Source: Eucommia ulmoides (lineage: Eukaryota > Streptophyta > Magnoliopsida > Garryales > Eucommiaceae). From it: a DNA stretch of 64,000 nucleotides. Location: NCBI GenBank assembly GCA_016647705.1, contig CM028334.1:8093546-8157545 (forward strand), in the 5' to 3' direction. Position numbers and translations under genes: made by a program. Under the pieces are notes generated by a model, which did no database searches, had not been told where the DNA came from, and saw only the letters and a program-made list of their open reading frames with translations. Below are positions 34,916 to 47,575 of the stretch, one piece after another (position 1 is the first letter of the stretch; every line of letters starts with the position of its first letter).

Positions 34916-36449
34916 TGTAATACCCCAAAAATTTAGATTTTTGAAAATATTATTTATATAAATTTAATATTTTTTTGGATTGTTTTGCAAATTTATTGTA
35001 TAAATAATATTTGATAATTTTTTGGGATTAAATTTTAATTTTAAATTGATTTTAAATTTTTTTGGGACTATTGTGTTATTTAAAATATACTTTTAAGAGT
35101 TTTAAGATATAATTAATATTTTTTTTATTTTTATTTTAAGGAGGACATTGTGTAAATAAATAGATAAATAAAAATATATACATTTGAAATTGATTACTTC
35201 TTAAAGAAGGAATCAACCTCAAAACCATATATAAATATATGATTACATGTATATCCACATATAATGTGTAATGTGTATTATTATTAATAATAATGGCAAC
35301 AGAATCATTCCAAAACATTCCAAGGACATATATACATACACACACACACGCAAATTACAGGGGAGTGGCAGAAGGGTATATTATGAAGGCATAATTATAT
35401 ATAAAACAAATGGAATGTTTTGAAGAGAAAGATCACTCTGATTCTATTTTGGATTTCGGCTTTGAATTTTAGGTAGAATTTCTAACTCTTTAATATATGT
35501 ATTTAATTTATCTATTGTGTGATTTATGTTGTTATTGTCTTTGAATTTTAAATGTTAAATTCTATGAAATAATTATGATTATGTGAAAATTATGTGAGAT
35601 ACACATTTATGTAGTTATTTGAGATTTGATTGTTATGTGTTTATTTTGAATTAATTTGATACATATATTAGAAGAGTTGAAATTCTATTAAGCATTAGCT
35701 CACAACCTCACAGTTTTAATTGCAGGGCCAGTGAGAGCGAAACGACGCTGGAAATTATATTAGAATTTTTATTTGTAATAATGGTAGTTAATATTTACCG
35801 TTATAAAATCGATGCGATAAATCGATATTAATTATCGATATTAATTCCCAAATGAAAATTCAATTTTTTGCTATTTTCGAATTTATTTGAAAATAGTGCG
35901 ATGCTAGGAATTTTATTCGAATTTCCATTAAATTTATAAAAATTGTATTTATCATTTTACCGTTGGGAAAAAATTCTCCAATTTATTAAAATGATATGTT
36001 GGTAATAATCTCTAGGCCTAATTCCAGTGCTTTATAACATTATTAATTATTATTGTCAAAAATAATAATAATATTATTATTATGGTTGTTAAAGTGGACT
36101 ATTGTGAGACACCTTTATGAATTTCATAATTAGTTACCGCTGTTATATGAGAACCAAGTGGTCGGACAATTAGTTGATAAATCAAATAATATCTTAATAA
36201 TTCATAATATATTAGCAATTCATTAGTCGTACAATTTATGTTGATAATTATAAGACAATTATAATTTATATGAGCTATTCTGAATATATATTATGATTAT
36301 TAATTAGTTGATATGAATTTCCAATCTTAGTTACTTATTGATTACGTGACGATTTATAATGTATATAAATTCTCGACTAATTTCAATTTTAGTTTTAATT
36401 CTCTATAGAGGGAAACCGAGTAGCAGCCTTGGAAAATCGGGCCGTTACA
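34916..36449 (+). mobile_element. Solo LTR of chromovirus-like gypsy element
   Basis: Starts TGTAATACCCCAAAAATTTAG and ends GGGCCGTTACA, the typical ends of many plant chromovirus (Tekay/Del-like) LTRs. Flanked by ccttg (34911-34915) and cattg (36450-36454), a 4-of-5 target duplication. No internal domain, so it is a solo LTR of 1534 bp. A short perfect palindrome of aat/att triplets lies at about 36063-36084. Confidence 0.75.
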
Positions 36450-37079
36450 CATTGAACTTCAAGTTACCATCCTAGATTGGGATATATCATGGGATACTGA
36501 TGATCACTCAAATTTAATACAAGTATTTAAGCGTAATACTTCATAGTGTAATACACTTAGCAAATGTGCCATATCCACAAGGATTATGGTAATATAAAAA
36601 AATGGCTAATACCCGCACTTGGTCTCGATCAATGTATCTATAGTTTGAGCAAGTACCTGCACAAAGATTTATCGGGGTGTGCCTAGCGATGTCCGTCGAA
36701 CATGGAGTAAGAGCTCAGGAAAAAATGGAGTTCAGGTGAATTGAGCAACAACTTCTCACATACTTGCTGCGCTTATTGTCTTTCTAAATATAGAAGAGAT
36801 GTTAGATTAGCCATGCCAAATTAGGGTTCTGAGCTCGGTTAATTAGTGTAATCCGACGCGTGGCTAATAAGAAGGAGTGTAAGATGGTTTAAGCCACTGG
36901 GCTTTGTATTTTGGCCCACTAGAAGGAGCCCATGCGCTGACCCAAATGAACTGAAGACAGGGCTCAATACATGGTGCTACAGGAGCCTACTTGGTGGTCA
37001 ATAGAGTTTGTTCGGTGACCGCTGGTCGGAGGCTAGACTAAAACCCACCATGGTAGACCCCGTAGATTTGGTCGTTATA

Positions 37080-37300
37080 CGGTGGTCGGCACTTGGGAGG
37101 TCAGTGACACCCTAGCTCTGATCGTTGGACTATGGTCATCACAGAAGAGGTCGATGACACCTGGCTCTAGCCACTAGGCAACAATGGTCATCACAGAGGA
37201 GGTCGGTGATACCCTAGCTCTGGTCGTTAGGAGGTGGTCTTCACAAAAGAGGTCGACGACACCCTAGATTTGGATGTTGAGCGGTAGTAGTCATGGGATA
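37080..37300 (+). repeat. About 50-bp tandem repeat, four copies
   Basis: Unit tggtcatcacagaagaggtc followed by ggtgacaccctagctctggtcgttgg, with substitutions. The surrounding 36450-37790 is non-coding and shares 37395-37445 with the CACTA-like fragment at 20810-20880. No gene is seen in it. Confidence 0.8.
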
Positions 37301-37795
37301 AGTGTCCTCTGTCTACTGCTCGAGGAATAGGTTCAACCAGCATTCGTAGTAGATGTTGGCTACTCAAACTATCTCCTAAGGTCCTTTCCTTCCCACGTGT
37401 GAGGCCACGAGTAGTCATCCATGGGCGGCAAAATGCCCTTCATCCGATTATTATAACTATCGATTTCTGCTTATTTTTACAATGGAAACAATTCAATTTG
37501 GTTTTGGTTTTAATTCTAAAAAACTAAATTAAAGAAAATAAAATAGTTGAAACAAAGCATGCGAAGAACTAGGGTTAGGGTAGTGCTCGTGTATTTCAGT
37601 TATCTTTTTAAGTTCTACTTATTTCCAATCTAATTCTTTGTGTAGTGAAATAACCTTGGCTACAGCCTACAAGTTATATTAAAGATTAACTAGTCATTTA
37701 ATCGGTATGAATTATCTTTGGGATTCAATTTCTATATTAACTAATATAAAAACCACGGTGCACAACTATTAAATCAAAACCACAGGTATTAGGTT

Positions 37796-40026
37796 TGTTA
37801 ACCCAGTGAACTGCCCAAGAGGAGGGGGTGAATTGGGTAGTATTAAAAATATCAGAGTTTATAACACTTCAAAAATCGAACAATTAATTTTATTCTAAAA
37901 TCAATTATTATCTTTAAAGTAGCGGATATGTGTTATCAACTAGGTACACACCAAACAACAATATAAGTAAAATAAATAAAGCAGCACACCATGATATATC
38001 TTGATTCACCAAATTACTCTTGGCTAATCTAGTCATCTGAGCTCCACGAAGATTTTCACCCACTAAATTCAAGATCCCTTTAAAGGTAGGAATCAAACCC
38101 TCACAAATATTCTTTTCACAAGCTCAAAATAAACCTTTACAATTTTCTTTTTTCAGGCTCAGGAATAACCTCTACTTTTACGGGCTTAAGAATAACCTAA
38201 TTCTATTACAGAGAGAATCACGACCTAATTCTTTTTATACCTTAGGCTCAAGAATCAAAACTTCTCAAAAACACTCCAACTATTTTTTTCCCAAGTAAGG
38301 ATGAAACCTTTACAAAATCACTCACAAATTCAATCAAAGAATAATTAACACCAAATTTTTTTATACCTTAGGCAAAGATCAAAACCTCAATCTCTTTACC
38401 AGAAGAGATTGAAACCAGCTACCCGTGATTAGACACTCTCAGTAGTATCTAATCCGACACTCAACTCACCATTTACAAATAATTGATAAGTGATTTTTCC
38501 ACTCGGAATTTCTACCACCTCAGATAAATTAAAACTAATTAATATCCCAAAACTAGTGATTGAAAAGTAAGATATTCAAAATCTGATTTTAAACAAAAAT
38601 TGGGTAGTACATAATCAGATGTCTCAAGAAATTGTTTCAAAAATATTTTCAATAAAAAATCCGAAAAACAATTTCAAAGATCAAATTCCAAATAATAAAT
38701 AAGCAACAGTTAATAGAAAGTAATTTGAAAAAATCTCACTAGGATTCCACCGAATAAATAATGATTAGCAATGCAACTTCAAATCGGTGATCAACAATAA
38801 TTTTATTCAATATCTTAAGAATTATTTTTAAGACAATTCTCACAAAACTCTTAGTATGATAACTCTTAGAAAACACGAGAGTTAAATAACTCAGAATGAT
38901 TGATATCTCATCTCACTTTGAAGTGAAAAATGCCGGTCTATTTAAAAGGGAATAAAATAAGTTCTCTAACGGCTAGTTCCCACTTGTTATGACATTTAAT
39001 TGTTCTTATAGACCCCTTACATCATTAAAACTTCATCATGGTTCAAATTACTTAATTATGTCTTTTAAACTTCTCAATTAAGTCCCCCAAATATTTCTCA
39101 ATCACAATTAAATAGGAAAAAAAGAATTACATGTACCAAATTGAGAAATATAAAAAATAATTGAACCATATCTATACGGATATTTAAATATCATTTAAAT
39201 TACTTAAAACATATCATATCCCTAATATATCTCGTGAATCTTAACCATAAAATAACTAATAACGACTACTATTTAAATCAGAACACGAAATCCCACAAAT
39301 CCTAAAACAGACTGATCAATCGACCGACCAACACCAAGCTGTCGATCGCTCGATTCAGGATGTAGTTAAGCCAAAAATCCATCGCCCATCAGTCGACCTA
39401 TTTGTCGACCTAGAGAGTCAGAGAGTTACATTTGTGGTTACAGGTCGACCTCCTTATCGACTTATCTATTTAGAGAGTTCACAATTTAAGCTCAGGTCGA
39501 CCTATCTGTCGACCGAGAGATTCAAAGAGTTTTCCTTCTATGCTCCGGTCGACTTATCTGTCGACTTGTCAATGCTGAGAACCTCTTCTAAATTTATTTT
39601 TAATTCATTCTCATCGACGTTTTTGCCCCTTAATCGATTTCTTTTCTCGGTTAGCTCCAATAAATACTTAAGTTCAATTTTAGTTAATTATGTTTATTTC
39701 TTTTTCAATTACACATAGGAGCAAAAAAATTAACTAATTAGGATCCTATAAAAAAACACACATATTTATAAAAATCATTTTGTGTCGTATGCGATCCTAA
39801 TTGGGATATTAAGAGTTAAAATTTAACCTGAGTTATTTTCCCTAGGTTCTTCAAATACTTCAACATCTTAATCATTCATCATCTTTGTCATCATCTTTTA
39901 GCATCTATTCATTACTTGTCATCATATCTTCATCATTGGAATTAATAAACTAAAACACTCAATTTAACCTTTAGTTCCAAAAAAAATATCAACATTTAAT
40001 TATTCATCAAAATCTTAAGATCAACA
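37796..40026 (-). repeat. LTR1 of the SIRE-like locus
   Basis: 2231 bp. Contains three to four tandem units with paired GTCGAC sites (39382-39570, e.g. ggtcgacctatctgtcgacc) that LTR3 has reduced to one. On its right, minus-strand aaaaaagtgagagat is the polypurine tract. Confidence 0.85.
39382..39570 (-). repeat. Tandem units with paired GTCGAC palindromes
   Basis: Units of about 50-70 bp, each with two gtcgac hexamers separated by ctatctgtcgacc-like sequence. The region between the first and last unit, plus about 130 bp, is missing from LTR3, which explains most of the length difference between the LTRs. Confidence 0.8.
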
Positions 40027-40341
40027 ATCTCTCACTTTTTTATGATGATAATTAACTTTGATATTTTCTTCAAAAACAATAATATAACCACACTCCTCCT
40101 AAATTCGAGGACGGCTTTTATAACTCATTAAAGCATAGTAATGAAGATAATCAAAAGATTTTCAACAAAGAACAAATTTCAATATATTTAAAAAAACTTT
40201 CCCTTAAGATATTCATTAAAACATCAACTAATTCTCTCCCTTTTTCATCTCAAAAAAAAAAAAAAAATTAGGGGAGGGGGGGCACAAAAACAACACTACT
40301 CTAAGCAAATGATATGAACTTTAATTTTCCGCTAGAGATTT

Positions 40342-41186
40342 AGGGCTTGTTTGATAATCAAATTAAGCACTTAAAACTTATTATATTAAGCACTTATTTA
40401 ATTAAATTTGTTTGATAAATACAATTAAAATCACTTAATTAATTAAGTTAACTAAAAAATTAAGTGAAAATATAAGTAAAAAATTAAGTGAAGACCCCTC
40501 AACTTAATTCATTTTGCTTAATTCATTTTGCTTCTGTAGAAGGTAAACGATTATAAATAATGCCCCATACTTGTTTTGAATTTATCTTCTTCTTTTTTTA
40601 ACTGTTATTTATTTTTTATAAAATCTGACTCTCTCTGTTTTTTTAAATTTTTTTCTGCTTTAATTTTTTTTGTTTTGTTTTATTTTTTTTTTATATTTTA
40701 TATTTCACTTAATTATTTATTGTTTAACTTTATCTACGTATTGTTCTATGAAGAGCGATGACATTTGTGGCGATTCTTCCTATAAGGTACTAGTTCTTCT
40801 TCATCTTCTTCTGATTGATCTGTGTTATCTGTAATTTCATAGCATTTTTTTTTTGAATTCTTGTTAACATTGCTAAAATCTATTGCTACTTAATTGCTTA
40901 TTAGTTCTATGTGTTTCATCGATTTGGTTGATTGAGAAGTAAATTTCAGGTTCAGATTTTTTTTTTAATCTTGATTAAAGGGTAGTTATGTAAATTAAAT
41001 AATTTTCAGCATTCAAATTGTGTAATTATCAAACAAAAAAAAATTAGCACTTAAATTTTCAGCATTTAAAATTTAATGTTATCAAACAACCTTCTTAAAT
41101 TTTAAGCAATTAAAATTTAAGCACTTCATTTTCAACACTTAAATTTTCTGCACTTAAAAATTAAGTGGTTATCAAACATGCCCTTA
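40342..41186. mobile_element. hAT-like non-autonomous element with inverted ends
   Basis: Ends GGGCTTGTTTGATAATC at the left and, read inward, GGGCATGTTTGATAACC at the right. Subterminal repeats ttatcaaaca and agcacttaaa occur several times near both ends, as in hAT elements. It has no transposase. A clear 8-bp target duplication could not be fixed, so the superfamily call is tentative. It sits between gag and LTR1 of the SIRE-like element. Confidence 0.65.
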
Positions 41187-41730
41187 GTGAGTATACCAAC
41201 AAGCTAATTGAAACTATCAAAATCTTCAATATCATCTTTTAACTATGACTTCTAGTAGATCTTATATAGCATAAAGATATCACATATAAATATGTAAGTT
41301 TTTCTAATAAACAATCAATAATTCTAAGACAGCAAGAGAATATGTAAACCAACACAGGTCTTAGAATTTCTTACCAACTCATTTAAGCTTAATTTCTTAC
41401 TCATGGCATGGTCTCCAGAAATCACATGACTTTCATCTTTAGGTGTTAAAGACGTAATTTTTTAGTTAATTCCCTGTCACGTGTTGAGAACAGCCGCTTC
41501 CTTGGAACAATTTGTCCTTACAAATAGATGTTTATTTAATAACTTACAAGAAGCACCTCAAAGAGTTCCTAGGTGGTACCCAATCTAAGTGGGTCCAATC
41601 TTGTTAATCGGGATAATTTTAATTCCCTTGGGAACTCAAACTTGCCTGCAATTAAATATTTTGGAAAAATATTTACGAATAGTATGCCCCACAATATTAC
41701 ATTTGAAAATATCTAACAAGATCCTTGGTT

Positions 41731-43090
41731 TTAGAAAAAAAAGTTATGAAAACGTTTTTGCTTAAGATTTTTCTCAAATCCAATACCGACTTTATCAAAG
41801 ATAACGCATGAACTTCCCAAAAGTATTTTTAAATTATTCTCACCGCCGGTGAATTTGAGACCTATTGAATGTAAATCCAACATCTTGGATTTTAATTCAA
41901 CGTTTTCAGATTCATAATTCATCACTTGCTTGTTTAATGTATTAATTGCACTTTGAAGGGCATTAATTTTTTAACACTAAATTTTATAATCATGCGAAAG
42001 TTCTTGAGAAACATAAAATAATTCATGAAAATCTAAAGAGCAAGAACTTGAACATTTTGGTAGCTCAAATTCAGTGGCCATCAAAGCAAGCATAGACGAG
42101 TCATTACTACTCGATTTTTCTGAGCTACTCGACTCCGAGTCATCCCATGTGAGTTTTGTTGACTTTTTCGTACTCTTGTTCACTTTCTTTTTCTCCTTTC
42201 TTTTATTATCTTTTTCTTTGTCTTTCTTCAGCTCAGGGCATTCTGTTTGGAGGTGGCTAGTCTTATGACAGTTGTAGCGTTCCACATTGTTCATGTTGAA
42301 GTTTCTTCTCCCGCGGAATGAACGCTGAGTCATTCTTCTAAAATTCTTTATGAGAAACCCCACATCTTTCTCTTGCTCACTATCAAGACTTTCATTATCA
42401 CTGTCATCATCTTCTTCAATTTTTTGAGCTTTTAGCGCCAAGGATTTTCTTTTGCTATTTTCAGTGTCATTCTCATATCCTTTAATCGCTGCTTCATGAG
42501 TTATCAAGTTGCTTATGAGATCATCAATTTCGTATTTGCCAAGATTCTTAACTTCCTCAATTGTCATCACCTTTGACTCACATATTTTTGTTAAAGATCT
42601 TAGGACCTTTCTAACTCTATCCACTATGGAGTATGGCTTTCCAAGTTTACTCAAATGATTGCAAATGTTGTTGAAGCAAGTATACACCTCATGAATCGTT
42701 TTAGTTTCTTCCATTTTGAGCAATTCAAATTTCCTCATAAGAGCGTTGATTTTCGATTGCTTCACTTAACTTGTCCCTTCGTGGGTAACTTATAGTTTAT
42801 CCCACATCTCCTTTGCAGAATTACAACTTGAAACTCTAGAATATTCATTAGCATCTAAATAGCAAAATAGAATGTTAATATCCTGAGAATTTATAGAGAG
42901 TTTCTACTTATCAGAAGCAGTTGGTTGTTCTTTTTTCTTCTCGACTCTGTTTTCCATTAGAACAAACGGATCATCCTCAATTGTTAGCCACACATCATAA
43001 TTTGTAGCCTAAAGGAGGCTATCATTCTATCTTTCCAGAACGAATAACTTTGACCTGCAAACAACGGTGGTCGGTACATAGACTGTCCCT
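41731..43090 (-). pseudogene. gag: Copia gag of SIRE-like element (broken)
   Basis: The frame starts around 43085 with RPPLFAGQSYSFWKDRM, the typical copia gag N-terminus. Several stops interrupt it before a long open part, 42765-41977 (262 codons): the gag core MRKFELLKMEETKTIHEVYT..FNNICNHL, an acidic EEDDDSDNE stretch, a degenerate zinc knuckle RYNCHKTSHLQTECP (first Cys lost), a Lys-rich run and a Ser-rich stretch. A tail piece lies at 41925-41731. It would form the particle shell. The long surviving open frame suggests fairly recent decay. Confidence 0.85.
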
Positions 43091-43154
43091 CAGCTAGTGT
43101 GCCTATTATGTGCATCATGTGATCTTTGTTAGCAAAGTGTGTTGAGCTAAACCA

Positions 43155-43166
43155 GCTCTGATACCA
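43155..43166 (-). other. Primer binding site of SIRE-like element
   Basis: Minus-strand TGGTATCAGAGC, complementary to initiator tRNA-Met, directly beside LTR2. Confidence 0.85.
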
Positions 43167-43168
43167 AT

Positions 43169-43815
43169 TCTTAGTCCAGTAAGCTACCCAAGAGGGGAAG
43201 TGAATTGGGTAGTATTAAAAATATCAGAGTTCATAACACTTCAAAAATCAAACAATTAATTTTATTCTAAAATTAATTATTATCTTTATAGCGACGGATA
43301 TGTGTTATCAACTAGGTGCACACCAAACAACAATATAAGTAAAATAAATAAAGCAACACACCACGATATATCCTGGCTCACCAAACTACTCTTGACTAAT
43401 CCAATCCTCCGAGCCTTATGGAGATTCGCACCCACTAAACTCAAGATCCCTTTAAAGGTATGGATCAAACTCTTACAAAGATTCTTTTCACAAACTCAGA
43501 ATCAACCTTCACAAATTCATTTTTCCAGACTCAGGAATAACCTCTACTTTTTACAGGCTCAAGAATAACCTAATTTTATTATAGGGAGAATCATGACCTA
43601 ATTCTTTTTATACCTTAAACTCAAGAATCAAAACTTCTCAAAAATACTCCAACTATTATTTTTCCAAGTAAGGATGAAACCTTTACAAAATCACTCACAA
43701 ATTCAATCAAGGAAGAATTAACACATAATCTTTTTATACCATAGGCAAAGATCAAAATCTCAATCTCTTTATCGGAAGAGATTGAAACCAGCTACCCTTG
43801 AATAAACACTCCCAG
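43169..43815 (-). repeat. LTR2, truncated
   Basis: Matches the first 650 bp (plus-strand view) of LTR1 and LTR3, then stops within aaacactcccag, where the sequence jumps to a copy of the left flank of the locus. Confidence 0.85.
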
Positions 43816-43825
43816 ATATTAGGTT

Positions 43826-45742
43826 TGTTAACCAAGTGAGCTACCCAAGAGGAGGGGGTAAATTGGGTAGTATTAAAAATATCAGAGTTTATAACACTTC
43901 AAAAATCGAACAATTAATTTTATTCTAAAATTAATTATTATCTTTAAAGCAGCGGATATGTGTTATCAATTAGGTACACACCAAACAACAATATAAGTAA
44001 AATAAATAAAGCAGTACACCATGATATATCTTGATTCACCAAATTACTTTTGGCTAATCTAGTCATCTGAACTCCACGAAGATTTTCACCCACTAAATTC
44101 AAGATCCCTTTAAAGGTAGGAATCAAACCCTCACAAATATTCTTTTCACAAGCTCAAAATAAACCTTTATAATTTTCTTTTTTCAGACTCAGGAATAACC
44201 TCTACTTTTACGGGCTCAAGAATAATAATTCTATTACAGAGAGAATCACGACCTAATTCTTTTTATACCTTAGGCCCAAGAATCAAAACTTCTCAGAAAC
44301 ACTCCAACTATCTTTTTTCCAAGTAAGGATGAAACCTTTACAAAATCACTTACAAATTCAATCAAGGAAGAATTAACACATAATCTTTTTATACCTTAGG
44401 CAAAGATCAAAATCTCAATCTCTTTACCGGAAGAGATTGAAACCAGCTACCCTTGAATAAACACTCCCAGTAGTATCTATTCCGACACTCAACTCACCAA
44501 TTACAAATAATTGATAAGTGATTTTTCCACTCGGAGCTTCTTCCACCCCAGATAAATTAACACTCAATTAATATCCCAAAACTAGTGATAGAAAAGTAAG
44601 ATATTCAAAATTTGATTTTAAACAAAAATTGGGTAGCACATAATCAGATTTCTCAAGAAATTGTTTCAAAAATATTTTTCAATAAAAAATCAGGAAAACA
44701 ATTTCAAAGATTAAATTCCAAATAATAAATAAGCAACAATTAATAGAAAGTAATTTAGAAAGATCTCACCGGGATTCCACCGAATAAATAATGATTAGCA
44801 ATGCAACTTCAAATCGGTGTTTAACAATAATATTCTTCAATATCTCAAGAATAATTTTCAAGATAATTCTCACAAAACTCTCAGTATAATAACTCTTAGA
44901 AAGAACGAGAGCTGAATAGCTCAGAATGATTGATATCTCATCTCACTTTGAAGTGAAAAACATAGGTCTATTTAAAAGGGAATAAAATAAGTTCTCCAAT
45001 GGTTAGTTCCCACTTGTTTTGAAATTTAATTGCTTTTATAGATCCCTTATGTCATTAAGACTTCATCCTGATTCAAATCACTTAATTATACCTTTTAAAC
45101 TTTTCAATTAAGTCCCCCAAATATTTCTCAATCACAATTAAATAGGATAAAAAAAATTACATGTACTAAATTGAGAAATATCAAAAGTAATTGAACCATA
45201 TCTATAGGGATATTTAAATATCATTTAAATAACTTAAAATATATCATATCCCTAATATATCTCGTGAATCTTAACAATAAAATAACTAATAACAGCTATT
45301 ATTTAAATCAGAACACAAAATCCCATAAATTCTGAAACAGATTGATCAGTCGACCGACCAACACCAAGCTGTCAACCGCTCGATTCAGGATGTAACCAAG
45401 CCAAAAATCCACCGCCCATCGGTCGACTTATCTGTCGACCTAGTCAATTATCTTTATTTCTTTTACAATTACACCTAGGAGTAAATAATTTAACTAATTA
45501 GGATCCTATAAAAAACACACATATTTATAAAAATTATTTTGTACCGTGTGTGATCCTAATTGGGATATTAAGAGTTCAAATTCTTAATCCTTCATCATCT
45601 TTGTCATCATCTTTTAGCATCCATTCATTACTTGCCATCACATCTTCATCATTTGAATTAATAAACTAAAGCACTCAATTTAACCATTAGTTCTACCAAA
45701 AATATCAACCTTTAATTGTTCATCAAAATCTTAGGATCAACA
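43826..45742 (-). repeat. LTR3, full length, preceded by duplicated host flank
   Basis: 1917 bp. It is preceded by atattaggtt (43816-43825), nearly the same as gtattaggtt in front of LTR1 (37786-37795), and followed by aggtt. It therefore looks like a complete solo-LTR allele of the same insertion site. Confidence 0.8.
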
Positions 45743-45747
45743 AGGTT

Positions 45748-46774
45748 ATCATCTAGAAATAACTAATTCAACATCCAATTTCTACAAGATAATCAAGAAA
45801 AAGAAAATTTTATAAAACTATTAAATCGAAGTTCATTGTTATACAACTATTTAACACATATGTAAAAGAAAATACAAATCAAAATACAAGAAGAACCAAA
45901 TACATAGCACAATCCTAACTCGAAAAAGGTGTTTAACCACTCATGTTAGCGTCAATCTCTATTTTTCACTTCAAATATGTGATCCTTGTTGTTATTTTTC
46001 TCAAGCTTTCCAAGCCCTTCAATGAAACACAAAGAATGCCCCCAAGACACTATTTTCCATCTATTTATCTACCAAAACTTCTTTAACGTTCCTTTTGATT
46101 TCAGGGATTTGATTTCTCAAAATCAAGGAAAAATGCTTCTTTTTTACGTGGGGTCGCAACAGCGACCTTGCCTAGAAGACAGATGCTTTGCTACTGGGTG
46201 AGGTTGCGATCGCGACCTGAAGAAGAACAGGCCAACATGAACTTCAAATGTGCATATCTCTCTTGTTTGAACTTTTTTTTTAGCTATATGATCACTCGTT
46301 GAAAAGTTTAGGAAGTCTACTTTCGCATGAAATTAGTTTCATCTCAAAATTCTAATTGTAGATTTAGTTAAGACTGAAAGAGTGCACAATAGTTCACATT
46401 ATAATGCTCATAAAAATAAAAATAAAAAAGAAAACAAGAGAGAAAGATAGATAGTAAAAAAAATATAAAAAATAAAAATAAAAACTAAAATTAGAAAATA
46501 CAAGAATAGGAAGAAAAAAAAAATCTTAAAAGGGTATTTTTTTTCAACAATTGTGATAATGGGTGTCTCAGATATTATGAAAACTATAGGGATGTCTTGT
46601 GTATAAACTCTTCAAAATATTATGTTCAAGCCCCGAAGTCTCTCCCCCACCAAAAAAAAAAAAAAGAATAGAAAAATTAAAAATAGAAAAAATAAATAAA
46701 AAATAAAATACAAAAATAAATTTATGGAGAAATAAATTGAATGCACCTTAATATTTATAGAATTGGTAGATAAA
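45748..46774. other. Repeat-derived spacer
   Basis: Pre-insertion sequence interrupted by the SIRE-like element, followed by an old repeat with ggtcgcaacagcgacc and gaggttgcgatcgcgacc phrases (46150-46220) and an inverted relative of 34160-34260 at 46270-46370. No gene is recognised. Confidence 0.6.
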
Positions 46775-47420
46775 GTTACCAAAAATTTCCAACATGTGTA
46801 ACAGCTCTGCAAGTACTGAAAATCACTTCATATTTCTCTTATTACCTGCAAAACCGTGAGTTCTAATGGGGACATCGGTGTGATATCAGCCAAGGAACCT
46901 CCAGTGTGAGAATAAGTTAATCTGGTATATGGAGAAAGTAGTATGCAAAATTGAATCCTAAAAAATTACTAATGATATCTGCCTTTTTTATAGGCTCAAG
47001 GATATGTTACCATTACTTTGAAGAGGTTGTCAATCCCACGATACATTCCTAATAGCTTGGAAGATGACTGATACTTCTTTGATTTCAGGAGAGATCTCTG
47101 TAACGGTCCTCATTAAATATCGATCGTTACAGTCGATCTGGATCATCTCTTCAAGTGTAGGGGAGACATTCACATTGAACTAACTTATTCTTTCCTTGGC
47201 CTTGTACACCATGCATTTGAGAATACCCAAATACGGGCCTCCTTATGGGGCCATAAGTCTTGCTCAGAGGATTGTCGAAATTAGCACCCAATTGGGTCTG
47301 TCATTCTTCGGTCAAGATAACTCATTGGGTCTGTCTGTTCCATATCAAGTTTCATACCCGATCTGACCCGTTTAAGGCTACACGCCTATGTCAGTTATAA
47401 GCGGGAGTTTTCCCATATCA
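46775..47420 (-). repeat. 3' LTR of copy B
   Basis: Minus-strand start TGATATGGGAAAACTCCC at 47420. A purine-rich tract ending ggacgacaaa lies directly before it. Confidence 0.85.
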
Positions 47421-47575
47421 TTTGTCGTCCTGACTTACGCAACGATTCAAGATAAGAGAAGTGAAAGATCACTTCCATTTCGCGTAAGTTCTTATATTCC
47501 CTTGATCCTTCAGTGGCGTTTCTATTCTTCAATTTTTTATTTTTTATTTTTGATTGTTTTTTGCTCTATCGCAAT

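Larger units (their letters stand above)
37796..45742 (-). mobile_element. SIRE-like Ty1/copia locus with three LTR copies, pol missing
   Basis: Minus-strand element flanked by the target duplication aggtt (37791-37795 and 45743-45747). In plus coordinates: LTR1 37796-40026, purine tract, hAT-like insertion, gag, primer site, partial LTR2 43169-43815, a copy of the left host flank (tattaggtt) and LTR3 43826-45742. On the minus strand the LTRs begin TGTTGATCCTAAG, as in the SIRE/Maximus group. No protease, integrase or reverse transcriptase is seen, so it was non-autonomous or deleted. Confidence 0.8.

Noticed and set aside
39434..39718. 94-codon ORF in the SIRE-like LTR
   Set aside because: Chance open frame through the GTCGAC repeat; absent from sister LTR3.
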